This document shows positions 45,601 through 54,460 of a stretch of 64,000 nt of DNA, in pieces. Every line of letters begins with the position of its first letter. The stretch's first letter is position 1. The translations under genes were made by a program, and so were the position numbers. The notes beneath the pieces were generated by a model, which worked only from the letters and a program-made list of their open reading frames with translations, was not told where the DNA came from and ran no database searches. The stretch is from Bacteroidales bacterium. Its GTDB lineage: Bacteria; Bacteroidota; Bacteroidia; Bacteroidales; P3. The stretch covers positions 102,582 to 166,581 of the forward strand of contig JAGAYN010000031.1 of the NCBI GenBank assembly GCA_017940465.1, read 5' to 3'.

Positions 45601-48162
45601 GACAACGCCACCTATGCCATGTACATATCCACCGACGGCGGCACCACCCACTCCTGGAACATGAACCTGCGCACCAACGCCGTGGCCTACCGTGACATCG
45701 ACTTCGGCACCGACACCGCCTCCTACAAGATGGAGTTCGACGCCTACCTCGGCGGCTCCACGGACGGCAACTACGAGGGCATATCGGTCATCGTGGCCGA
45801 CCCCGCAGCGCCCGTCGTCAGCCAGGATGTCAATATCACCTCCCCCTGGGGCAACGTGAACGACGTGGCCGTGATGACCATGAGGCACGACACGCTCTGG
45901 GGTCGCTACGCGGCCTACCTGGACGGCATGAGTGGCGTGAAGCGTATCGCCATCTACCACTTCAACCAGGCCACCGCCGCCAGCCACCCATACGAAGACA
46001 ACCCCTCGGCAGTGGACAACATCACCATCGACCGGCAGCTCTGCGACCGCCCCTACGGGCTGACTGTGGGCACCGTGACCGATAACACGGCGGACATCAC
46101 CTGGAGCGGCGACGCCACGGGAATCTACGTGGTCGACTACCGCCCCGTCGGCACCACGGGCACTGACCTCTTCGACACCGTCACGGGTCTCTCCCACACC
46201 ATCACAGGCCTGCCCGCCACGATGAGCTACAACGTCTGGGTGAAGCGCCTATGCAACGACTCCACCGCCAGCGGATGGTCGGCCAACGAGACCTTCACCA
46301 CCCTCTGCGGAGCCGTCAGTGTGACCGACACACTGCGCGAGGACTTTGAGAGTATAGCCGGCGTTGCCTATAACAGCGCAGGCAGCCTGCCCGACTGCTG
46401 GCAGGGCTACCACACCGGAAGCAACGCCTACACGCCCCACGTGACCAGCGGAAGCACCTACTCCTACAGCATCAACGGCACCAAAGCCGTCACCCTCTCC
46501 GCCAACAACTCCACCTCCGGCACCCCCACCTACGGCAACGCCTACCTGGGCCTGCCCAACATCGCCGAGCCCACCAACACGCTCACGATGGCCTTCTGGT
46601 TCTGCTCGGACAACGCTACCTCCGGCACCCTCTACGTGGGCTACCTCAACGGACAGGACCCCGAGACCGGCTTTGTGGCCCTGAAGACCATACCCGTCAG
46701 CAGCCTCACGGTGCACTCCGGCAACGGTCTGCAGACCGGCCACGGCATCCGCGACACGGTGCGCTTCGACTCGGTGCCTGACGGCAACTACATCATCGGC
46801 TTCAAGTGGGTGTCCCCCAGCACAACCCTCTGCTCGGCTTCGCTGGACGACATCAGCGTCTGGAGCTCCTATGTGCCGCAGACATGCGATGTGCCGACCG
46901 TGGCTGTGAGCGACGTGACCTACCAGTCCGCCACCGTCACCGCCAGCGGCTCCGCGCCCGCCTACCAGCTCTCCTACGGCTACAGCGCCGACGCCCTGAC
47001 CGAGACCCTCACCGCCGACAGCACCGGGGTCTTCCTCCTCACCGGCCTCGACATGGACACCACCTACCACCTCGCCGTCCGGGCCCTGTGTGGCGCCAAC
47101 AGCATCAGCCAGTGGGCGACGGCCAGCTTCGCCACCTCGATGCAGCCCTGCGCCGCCCCCACCGCCGTCACCGCAGGCAGCATAGGCTTCACCTCCGCCA
47201 CCGTCAGTTGGACCGGCAATGCCGACGGCAGCACTTGGCAGATAAGCGTGTCCGGCGCCAACGGGGATTCGCTCTACACCGTCACCGCCAACCCCTACAC
47301 CCTCGCGGGCCTCTCCGCCGACGAGGAGTACACCGTCAAGGTGCGCACACTCTGCAGCGAGACGGTGATGAGCCCCTGGAGCGATGAACACACCTTCTCC
47401 ACCACGCGTTGCGACGCCGTCGCCGGCGTGGCCGTGGGCGATGTGACCGACAACGGCGCCACTGTCAGCTGGGCTGCCTCCGGCAACAGCAACGGCACCT
47501 ACCAGATCGAATACGGCCCCCTCGGCTTCGCGCAGGGCAGCGGCACCCGACGCACCGTCACCGCCACCTCCTACGCCATCGTGGGCCTGATGGACCAGAC
47601 CTCCTACAGCGTCTACGTCCGCTCGATGTGCGCCGACGGAGTCTACAGCGCCTGGAGCGCGGTGCAGACCTTCACCACCCTGGAAAGCGACCCCGAGGTG
47701 ACCTACTACACCGTCACCGTCAACTACGACGCCACCATGGGCACCGTGGACGGCGGCGGCCGCATCGCCGAAGGGACCGTGATCACCCTCACCGCCACCT
47801 CCAACCCGGGCTACCGCTTCGTGGAGTGGGCCGAGGACCATGTGACCGACTCGGTGCGCACGGTGACCGTCACCGGCGACCTCACCTTCACGGCTCTCTT
47901 CGCCTCGACGGTGGGCATCGACGTGGCCGACCTGAGCGCCGTGAACCTCTACCCCAACCCCGCCACCGCCACGGTGACGCTCTCCGGCCTGACCGGACGG
48001 GAGCAGGTGGCCCTGGTGGACCTCAACGGCAGGACCTGCGGCCAGTGGCCGGTGGCCGACAGCCAGCTCACCATCGACTTGACCGGCTACGCCCGGGGCA
48101 CCTACTTCGTGCGCATCACCGGCGACAACGCCACCGCGGTGCGCAAACTGATAGTGCGATAG
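39625..48162 (+). CDS. giant fibronectin-III/adhesin-like T9SS surface protein
   Basis: 2,845 residues. Signal peptide MKQVLSNAIRVAVLLSLVVLP through GMAQ, then about eight alternations of cleaved-adhesin/choice-of-anchor jelly rolls (for example LPFVETFESYSSG with PCWNKGT, and YSYAALP; VDDVVVDLLPACRKP) and fibronectin type III modules (VTLEWTGAEGNFEVEYDT, LLPNTDYWFRVRSDCSG). Near the end there is one InlB/Listeria-Bacteroides repeat (YYTVTVNYDATMGTVDGGGR), then a T9SS type A sorting domain (NLYPNPATATVTLSGLTG to ARGTYFVRI). Expected to be a long extracellular filament-like adhesin or matrix protein. Single-gene unit, flanked by the 58-bp repeats. Confidence 0.9.
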   Translation: MKQVLSNAIRVAVLLSLVVLPMRGMAQLRTVEAGNWSSTTSSSYGGFHCTQRFSYTQSLYPVSLVGTQAGWVRAIQLDNRSTAALTLDSAKIWLGRSTMTEQPTTAAVGNWVPQADLELVWSRTGYTIPGDASPLLIVLDEPFHYSGDSTLVLVVSKSAPSTSTNTKFGYTSTTRSGKYYGGTTESYCQYPTASGTNSLYRQNIRLLLTPTATEEVCLPVTGLRSAGSTEYSISARWDFTPGTSYEVGYAELGSGDNSNSISPWSTTVVTDSTYTFASGLDPNTQYWFYIRKFCSSSSEGSPWDSVLLRTTMIPVSLPISLDFEDPDDDSRLAFANSTNAWHIGAPGSYGSGSRGLYISNDNGLTNAYTVSSASGYSWAWMDVEITDAGSYGISFDWRAYGESTWDYLRVMLVPVSVTFDPAYAANPASNTFLAANSPAGWINLSTTPDGQKKLNLNASWSHFSGDVTLDESQTGIYHLTIIWANDNGSGTQPPAALDNFEFFASTCAAPTACTIDTASLTTTSATLEVEHVEGLTDFVINYRPTGGTAFETASTATGSFTLTELIPGTQYECYIYTICGGDTSAALYYTFVSPCGTLQLPVTLDAEHAWAGTASAPDIPCWAFVNAGNTTYNWRTGNTAANAHSGSYYYYYYGTTTLAPANGWDDWMMTPVIDFTGNEEMTLWVRTSTATTTDTYHGTFAIYATEDGSALSTDTADYYRLTLGGEVTDNLIDFAGNTWQFVTVRLPQDLSGEHRLAFVVKEHSYTFYIDDITIYTRSSCPTVYDVHAAGALMGSDEATVVWADSAYSGNYTATCWPEGAGSGDTLTLTVYDTAATFSGLTPNTVYYVTVRSHCASDDANASYPVSFRTQCSEIPTASLPFVETFESYSSGAANPISPCWNKGTNASTAYPYPSSTAAINGGIGLYMYGINSSTAAQYSWAALPAFEADINTLQMSFKTKKHSTNSNTTSYYGLQVVVGVMADPSDISTLDTVAIIDRMHDEAGSIDSHYVSFERYAGTGGYIAIYTPSVPRGTFSTLYNYAYVDDVVVDLLPACRKPLDLAVTAVGTDEVTLEWTGAEGNFEVEYDTVITFANASISTVTTSDTTVTVTNLLPNTDYWFRVRSDCSGAYSDWTGPVKARTLVSCDSDFELTTDTLARGNTTSYSYIVGTYSSYPFQKNWHIYTIDDLAGMGFVDTMNYIHSISYESGLTTLRTPVPFRIYMAETDLDEWPSTGTSTTGVYDTIPIDSMTLVYNGQYAFTPFSWNDIHLDTPFQYSGNHNLVVAVVRDETFASGKYVYFKYGAALDRYAMVYQYKASATASATTYRYKYGPNTIFNACKHVPDCSRPTNVTLTGLNDNSFSLEWVGNGGMYEIVVTGTSVNPDSVDPGQIAFTDQVGGNSITVGQLDAQHTYYYYLRSLCGSEASDWTVEASITTPCLPQPLPYRENFDSYTAGTTAAAGQFLDPCWNKGTTSTTAYPYLYTSNRYSSPNAMYFAGTTSAYSYAALPLMADSVHNLNLAFMNRKTSASHGPLHIGIMTDPRDISTFRLYRYAGASTANVWERLEVDFSGYTGPEGCIAFLLPDSVTSYSIVDDIEVLRLPDCRRPQNVVLSDITATGVTVTWTDPENTGNYVVCCTSLEDGTEFLAEVSNTTYNFTNLQPGTDYDIKVLSACSSGDSSLWTIPVRLTTLCGARQLPIFIDFEREATGSGTAIVRNPCWSIVNNATSATYRTYPYIYSASANAHSGSNVLYYYMSTSASYASDLAFVGPEIDTVAHPMNTLEVSFWAKRSTNRSSVIVGGMSDNTDIATFVAVDTILLTTTMTQYSVGFDNFDAPGSKYVAFRAVRDTNATLYVYLDDILISPLPPCPRSTDLTVEAVTATTARLAWSDANPVTQWKLEVSCPSAGTVDTLTVTANPYTLTSLTPATGYSFRVAPVCADGTESDFSRTSQLFATTQIPATVPYSYDFEDAAEWANWQTSSSSTANWYRGNVARDNATYAMYISTDGGTTHSWNMNLRTNAVAYRDIDFGTDTASYKMEFDAYLGGSTDGNYEGISVIVADPAAPVVSQDVNITSPWGNVNDVAVMTMRHDTLWGRYAAYLDGMSGVKRIAIYHFNQATAASHPYEDNPSAVDNITIDRQLCDRPYGLTVGTVTDNTADITWSGDATGIYVVDYRPVGTTGTDLFDTVTGLSHTITGLPATMSYNVWVKRLCNDSTASGWSANETFTTLCGAVSVTDTLREDFESIAGVAYNSAGSLPDCWQGYHTGSNAYTPHVTSGSTYSYSINGTKAVTLSANNSTSGTPTYGNAYLGLPNIAEPTNTLTMAFWFCSDNATSGTLYVGYLNGQDPETGFVALKTIPVSSLTVHSGNGLQTGHGIRDTVRFDSVPDGNYIIGFKWVSPSTTLCSASLDDISVWSSYVPQTCDVPTVAVSDVTYQSATVTASGSAPAYQLSYGYSADALTETLTADSTGVFLLTGLDMDTTYHLAVRALCGANSISQWATASFATSMQPCAAPTAVTAGSIGFTSATVSWTGNADGSTWQISVSGANGDSLYTVTANPYTLAGLSADEEYTVKVRTLCSETVMSPWSDEHTFSTTRCDAVAGVAVGDVTDNGATVSWAASGNSNGTYQIEYGPLGFAQGSGTRRTVTATSYAIVGLMDQTSYSVYVRSMCADGVYSAWSAVQTFTTLESDPEVTYYTVTVNYDATMGTVDGGGRIAEGTVITLTATSNPGYRFVEWAEDHVTDSVRTVTVTGDLTFTALFASTVGIDVADLSAVNLYPNPATATVTLSGLTGREQVALVDLNGRTCGQWPVADSQLTIDLTGYARGTYFVRITGDNATAVRKLIVR

Positions 48163-48185
48163 CCCACAGGCCTTTGCCTCTCCCT

Positions 48186-48220
48186 GGCGGCCCCGCAGCC
48201 TTGCTGCGGGGCCGCCTTTG
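48186..48220 (+). terminator. terminator of the giant T9SS gene
   Basis: GGCGGCCCCGCAGC, loop CTT, GCTGCGGGGCCGCC (48203-48216), then TTTG: perfect 14-bp stem with a short T-run. Confidence 0.8.
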
Positions 48221-48286
48221 TAACGCCGGAAGTCCTCCTCCGTGACGGCTCCGGGGACACTCCGGGCATGGCGGAGGGTGGGGGGA

Positions 48287-48344
48287 GGACCAACTCCGAG
48301 ACAACTCCGTGTCAACTCCGAGTCAACTCCGAGTCTGGTCGGGG
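48287..48344. repeat. 58-bp direct repeat, right copy
   Basis: Matches 39324-39381 at 57 of 58 positions, same orientation, 8,963 bases apart. It lies just upstream of the recJ promoter. Confidence 0.9.
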
Positions 48345-48360
48345 ACGTTGAAAAGTTTTT

Positions 48361-48391
48361 TTTGCTGAATGGAAAAAAGGTCGTAATTTTA
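48361..48391 (+). promoter_or_regulatory. promoter of recJ
   Basis: TTTG (48361-48364), 19 bases, TAATTTTA (48384-48391), one mismatch to the -7 consensus, 13 bases before the ATG. Confidence 0.6.
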
Positions 48392-48404
48392 CACCCAGAA
48401 AAAT

Positions 48405-50243
48405 ATGAAAGAAAAACATTGGATAATTAGAAAAGACTATGATTTAGAGACTGTTGAGAAACTTGCGGCATCGCTGGGCGTAGATAAAATCATCGCCACA
48501 CTGCTTGTGGAGCGGGGGGTTACGACCTTTGAAGAGGCAAGACGTTTCTTCAGACCCACCCTCGACCAAATCCACGACCCTTTCCTCATGAAAGGCATGC
48601 GTGAGGCCATCCAGCGCATCAATCGTGCTATAGAGCAGCAGGAACGAATCATGGTGTACGGCGACTACGACGTCGACGGCACGTCGGCCGTCGCCCTGGT
48701 CTTCTCCTATTTCAGGGAGCTGGACCGCAACATCGACTTCTACGTGCCCGACCGCGAACGCGAAGGCTACGGCATCTCGCAGCAGGGCATCGACTACGCC
48801 CGCGAGACGGGAGTGAAACTCATCATCGCCCTCGACTGCGGCATCAAGGCCATGGAACAGGTCGATTACGCCCGCCGCTGGGGCATCGACTTCATCATCG
48901 GCGACCACCACCTGCCGGGCGACGAGGTGCCCGACGCCGTGGCCGTGCTCGACCCCAAGCAGCAGGACTGCCCCTACCCCTACAAGGAACTCTCCGGCTG
49001 CGGCATAGGCTTCAAAATCGTCGAGGCACACCTCGAGCAGCGCCTGGGCGTGCGCCTCTGCGACCTGCCCGAGCAGCTGGACGAAGTGCGTCGCCAGCGC
49101 CAGGAGGACCTCAAGCTCCGCCTGCTGAAGTACCTCGACCTGGTGGCCGTGAGCATCGCCTCCGACATCGTCCCCATCATGGGGGAGAACCGCGTCCTGG
49201 CCTACTTCGGCCTGCGGGTGCTCAACACCAAGCCCCGCGCCGGCATCGAAGCCATACTCAAATACGGCCACGTGGACCGTCGCAAGGCCGACCAGCCCGA
49301 CACCCCCGGCCAGCCCGAGAAGCCCAGAAGCGGATACTTTGAGAAAGAACTCACCATCACCGACCTCGTCTTCCTCGTAGGGCCCCGCATCAACGCCGCC
49401 GGACGCATACGCTCGGCCTTCGACTCCGTGCGCCTCATGCTCACCGAGGACGCCGGCATCGCCCGCCGCCTGGCGGAAGATATCAACAACTACAACCTCG
49501 AACGCAAGGAACTCGACTCCAGCGCCACCGAGGAGGCCCGCCGGCGCATCGAACACGACCCCTTCTATGTGGGCCGCCAGTCGCTCGTGCTCTACGACCC
49601 CAAGTGGCACCGCGGCGTGGTGGGCATCGTGGCCAGCCGCATCGTCGAAGCCTACTACAAGCCCACCATCGTCTTCACCGAGGGCAGCGACGGCCTCGTC
49701 ACAGGCTCCGCACGCTCCACCAACGAGTTCGACGTGCACCTCGCCCTCGAGCAATGCGCCGACCTCCTCGAGCACTTCGGCGGCCACAAATGCGCCGCCG
49801 GCGTATCCCTCCGCAAGGAAAACATGCGCGCCTTCCTGGAACGCTTCGAGCAACTCGTGCGGCAGGACGTGGGCGAACAGGAACGCACGCCCGAAATCGT
49901 CGTGGACGCCGAACTGGGCTTCTCGCAGATCACACCCAAGTTCCTCCGCATCCTCAAGCAGTTCGCCCCCTTCGGGCCCGAAAACAACGTGCCCGTCTTT
50001 GTGTCGCGCGAACTAGTCGATACCGGCAACGCCCGCGTCGTGGGCCTGAAACACCTCAAATTCAACGCCATCCCCATCGCCGAACGCTCGCAGCCCTACC
50101 CCGCCATCGCCTTCCAGTACGGCGATTGCATCACGCGCATGCGCCGCGACCACTTCGACCTCTGCTACAGCCTCGAGGAAAACTACTGGCGCGGCAAAAC
50201 CGAAATCCAACTCAACGTCAAGGACATCAAGTTTATAGAATAG
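48405..50243 (+). CDS. recJ: single-stranded-DNA-specific exonuclease RecJ
   Basis: 612 residues. 5'-3' ssDNA exonuclease of recombination and mismatch repair. Motif I YGDYDVDGTSAVALV, motif II IALDCGIKA, motif III IGDHHLPGDEVPDA, and the DHHA1 domain with GGHKCAAG. The last two residues (IE) and stop seem to be new: the original end, KDIKFNY-stop, is preserved as a 49-bp duplicate plus NY-stop at 52638-52697, after the inserted restriction gene. Confidence 0.95.
   Translation: MKEKHWIIRKDYDLETVEKLAASLGVDKIIATLLVERGVTTFEEARRFFRPTLDQIHDPFLMKGMREAIQRINRAIEQQERIMVYGDYDVDGTSAVALVFSYFRELDRNIDFYVPDREREGYGISQQGIDYARETGVKLIIALDCGIKAMEQVDYARRWGIDFIIGDHHLPGDEVPDAVAVLDPKQQDCPYPYKELSGCGIGFKIVEAHLEQRLGVRLCDLPEQLDEVRRQRQEDLKLRLLKYLDLVAVSIASDIVPIMGENRVLAYFGLRVLNTKPRAGIEAILKYGHVDRRKADQPDTPGQPEKPRSGYFEKELTITDLVFLVGPRINAAGRIRSAFDSVRLMLTEDAGIARRLAEDINNYNLERKELDSSATEEARRRIEHDPFYVGRQSLVLYDPKWHRGVVGIVASRIVEAYYKPTIVFTEGSDGLVTGSARSTNEFDVHLALEQCADLLEHFGGHKCAAGVSLRKENMRAFLERFEQLVRQDVGEQERTPEIVVDAELGFSQITPKFLRILKQFAPFGPENNVPVFVSRELVDTGNARVVGLKHLKFNAIPIAERSQPYPAIAFQYGDCITRMRRDHFDLCYSLEENYWRGKTEIQLNVKDIKFIE
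50185..50233 (+). repeat. 49-bp target duplication, left copy (inside recJ)
   Basis: Identical to 52638-52686, starting ACTGGCGCGG and ending GACATCAAGTT. The two copies bracket the restriction-modification gene. Confidence 0.95.
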
Positions 50244-50252
50244 CATATCGCC

Positions 50253-52616
50253 ATGAAATATAGCCTGAAGCAACCATTGGAGTCCTATACCCGCAGCAGG
50301 ATTGAAGAACGGCTGAGGGAGCTGGGCTATAGCCTGGATGAACGCAACCCTGACGAGTGCAATGTGTACCGAGAGCGTGCAAAGTTCGAGAATCAGGACC
50401 GTGCCCTCAAAGGAAAGAACCCGGATTTCTTGATATACAAAAGGGGTTCGTCCGAGATATTGGCCGTCATCGAGGCCAAGCGTCCGGCGATGCCACTGGA
50501 TAAGGCTGTGGAACAGGCCATAAAACTGTATGCAGAACCGTTGTCGATACCACTGGTCTTTGTATATAACTCCGAGGCTTTCTATGCCTGTAGTATAGAC
50601 AGGAAAGCGGTGAAGATAGACCATATTGAGATCAGTGACTTTGTTGATGAGCAGACACTAATAAGGCTAATCCAGAATGGCTACGACATCGAGACGGTGC
50701 CGATGGGTTTTTCCGTCACAAGGGATGAGTTGCTCAAGACGTTCAAAAAGGCGAACGATTTATTGAGAAAGGCCGGACTGAGAGACGGATATGAACGTTT
50801 TTCTGTGTTCTCGGACCTGATGTTCCTGAAACTCAAGAATGATTTCTCCGAGATAGGGGACGTACTGTCGTCGGAGAAGGCGCTGGATAAGTCGTGTACA
50901 TGGAAGAAACTGATCGAGAAAACCCCCAAGCACATTGGATCTGGTTTCCGGATAGAGGACTCGGAGGTAAAGTCGTATCTTGAAGACACCATAAAAAAGA
51001 AGCTGAAAGACTCTTATGGAGATGTGTTCGAGTCCTCGCTGAATATCAATGAGGAGTCTATATTGATAGAGTTGATAGAACTCATTGATACGATTCCGGC
51101 CTTGAATATAGACAGCGACGTCAAGGGTGATGCTTTTGAGTTCTTCCTGAAGAATGTGACAAACGGCAACAAGGATCTGGGAGAATACTACACCCCACGC
51201 CATATTGTCAAGATGGTGGTCAAGTTGCTGAACCCGGTCTATGGGGAGAAAATATACGATCCATGTTGTGGGACGGGCGGGTTTCTGCTGGAATGTTTCA
51301 GGCATCTCAGGGAGCATTCCAATATAACGGTAGATGCAGACGACAGCCCAGAGGTGGTAAAGGAAAAGGAAGCCAAAAGAAAGAGGATACGCGAGCAAAG
51401 CATATACGGAAGAGAGATAACCTCAACGTCGCGTATCGCCAAGATGAATATGATATTGTTCGGGGATGGACACACCCATATCAAGCAGATGGACTGCTTG
51501 TCTTCTGTCGTCAATGGCGAATATGATGTGGTTGTCTCGAATATCCCCTATTCACAAAAGGTCGAATATGGTGCTCTGTATGACTTCCCAACCACAAATG
51601 GTGACAGCCTTTTTATGCAGCATATCTGGAAGGCAGTCAAGACCGGCGGCCGGATGGCTGTCGTTGTGCCGGAGACATTCTTGTATGCCGCCGACACATA
51701 TGACATAAGGAAGAAGATTGTCAACGAGAGCTCTCATATTGTGGTCATCTCTCTTCCAAGGGGGGTCTTTAATCCCTATACTCCAACTAAGACGAGTATA
51801 ATAGTTGCCTATAAAAAGACGGCAGCACGGAAACCGCTGGCGGATGGTCTGTATTCCTACATAATCAGAAACGATGGTTTTGAACTCGGGGCACGCAGAA
51901 GGCCACTGGCAGGCACGTCTGATTGCAATAAATTCTTGATGGCATACAACTCAACCCCTCAGTTACGGACCATTACTGTGCCAGACAACAATGAGGTCTC
52001 ATACGAACAGGTTTGCGGGCATGATTACGTGCTGCTACCCTTCTCTTACATGGAGCATCTTCCAGAAGGCATAAAGGAGAATGACTTGGTCAGCCTGAAA
52101 GACCATATAGAAGAAAGATGTGAGAGGTTCTCGTATGAAAGTTTTTCAAACAAAGAACGGGAGTGCGCGATATTGTCTGTCACCCAGAACGGAATCTATA
52201 TCGGGGAGGTGTGCACGGCGGAAGAGATGAACTCCCTGAGCCAGACATATAAACGGGTATACCCAGGGGACTTTGCATATAATCCGCACAGAATAAATGT
52301 GGGGAGTATTGGCATTGTTCCCAACCTGGCCCCGTATATGTATGTGTCAAATATCTATCCCGTATTCTATATCAAGGCGGGAAGCAACCTGCCGCCATAC
52401 TACATTCTTCGCTGTCTGAAGAGCAAGGAATACAAAGGAATAATCAATGATTACTGTATCGGCGGCGCACGTGCAGATTTAAAATACAGTCTACTCGGGA
52501 AGATACGGTTGCGTACTCCCGACGACAAAGAAGTGGAAAAAATACAACAGCAAACAAAAGAGATGGATAGAGCCTATAGTAAATATATGGCCTTGCTGAA
52601 TGCACTTCTGTCCTAA
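50253..52616 (+). CDS. single-chain restriction-modification enzyme (nuclease-N6 methylase-TRD)
   Basis: 787 residues. N-terminal HSDR_N-type nuclease domain with PD (57-58) and EAK (74-76), forming a PD-(D/E)xK site. Helical HsdM-like linker. N6-adenine methyltransferase with motif I DPCCGTGGF (336-344) and motif IV NIPY (430-433; usually NPPY/F). C-terminal single target-recognition region from about 600 (YVSNIYPVFYIKAGSNLPPY, HsdS-like). No helicase motor, so it resembles type IIG/IIL enzymes built from type I parts. AT-richer than its neighbours. It was inserted at the recJ stop, with the recJ end duplicated on its far side. Confidence 0.85.
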   Translation: MKYSLKQPLESYTRSRIEERLRELGYSLDERNPDECNVYRERAKFENQDRALKGKNPDFLIYKRGSSEILAVIEAKRPAMPLDKAVEQAIKLYAEPLSIPLVFVYNSEAFYACSIDRKAVKIDHIEISDFVDEQTLIRLIQNGYDIETVPMGFSVTRDELLKTFKKANDLLRKAGLRDGYERFSVFSDLMFLKLKNDFSEIGDVLSSEKALDKSCTWKKLIEKTPKHIGSGFRIEDSEVKSYLEDTIKKKLKDSYGDVFESSLNINEESILIELIELIDTIPALNIDSDVKGDAFEFFLKNVTNGNKDLGEYYTPRHIVKMVVKLLNPVYGEKIYDPCCGTGGFLLECFRHLREHSNITVDADDSPEVVKEKEAKRKRIREQSIYGREITSTSRIAKMNMILFGDGHTHIKQMDCLSSVVNGEYDVVVSNIPYSQKVEYGALYDFPTTNGDSLFMQHIWKAVKTGGRMAVVVPETFLYAADTYDIRKKIVNESSHIVVISLPRGVFNPYTPTKTSIIVAYKKTAARKPLADGLYSYIIRNDGFELGARRRPLAGTSDCNKFLMAYNSTPQLRTITVPDNNEVSYEQVCGHDYVLLPFSYMEHLPEGIKENDLVSLKDHIEERCERFSYESFSNKERECAILSVTQNGIYIGEVCTAEEMNSLSQTYKRVYPGDFAYNPHRINVGSIGIVPNLAPYMYVSNIYPVFYIKAGSNLPPYYILRCLKSKEYKGIINDYCIGGARADLKYSLLGKIRLRTPDDKEVEKIQQQTKEMDRAYSKYMALLNALLS

Positions 52617-52637
52617 AGGTGCATAAGACAGAATCCA

Positions 52638-52686
52638 ACTGGCGCGGCAAAACCGAAATCCAACTCAACGTCAAGGACATCAAGTT
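52638..52686 (+). repeat. 49-bp target duplication, right copy (original recJ end)
   Basis: Identical to 50185-50233 and followed by CAACTATTAA, which would have completed recJ as KFNY-stop 12 bases before the ettA leader. It marks the pre-insertion junction. Confidence 0.92.
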
Positions 52687-52708
52687 CAACTATTAACAAC
52701 AATACGCT

Positions 52709-54379
<1,671 letters not shown>

Positions 54380-54403
54380 GCTGTCACGCAGGGGATTGCA
54401 ACA

Positions 54404-54443
54404 GAAAAGAAAGAGAGCGGCTCCGGGAAGGATGCCGCTCTCT
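54404..54443 (-). terminator. terminator of pepD
   Basis: AGAGAGCGGC (54412-54421) and GCCGCTCTCT (54434-54443). On the minus strand it is followed by TTTCTTTTCTG. The hairpin also lies just after ettA and may serve both genes. Confidence 0.7.
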
Positions 54444-54460
54444 GTGCGTGTGGAGGGGAG

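Noticed and set aside
39637-48315. Several long minus-strand frames opposite the giant T9SS gene
   Set aside because: They are Gly/Val/Gly-Ala-rich shadows without starts, promoters or domains. The sense strand has signal peptide, Fn3/adhesin repeats and a sorting domain.
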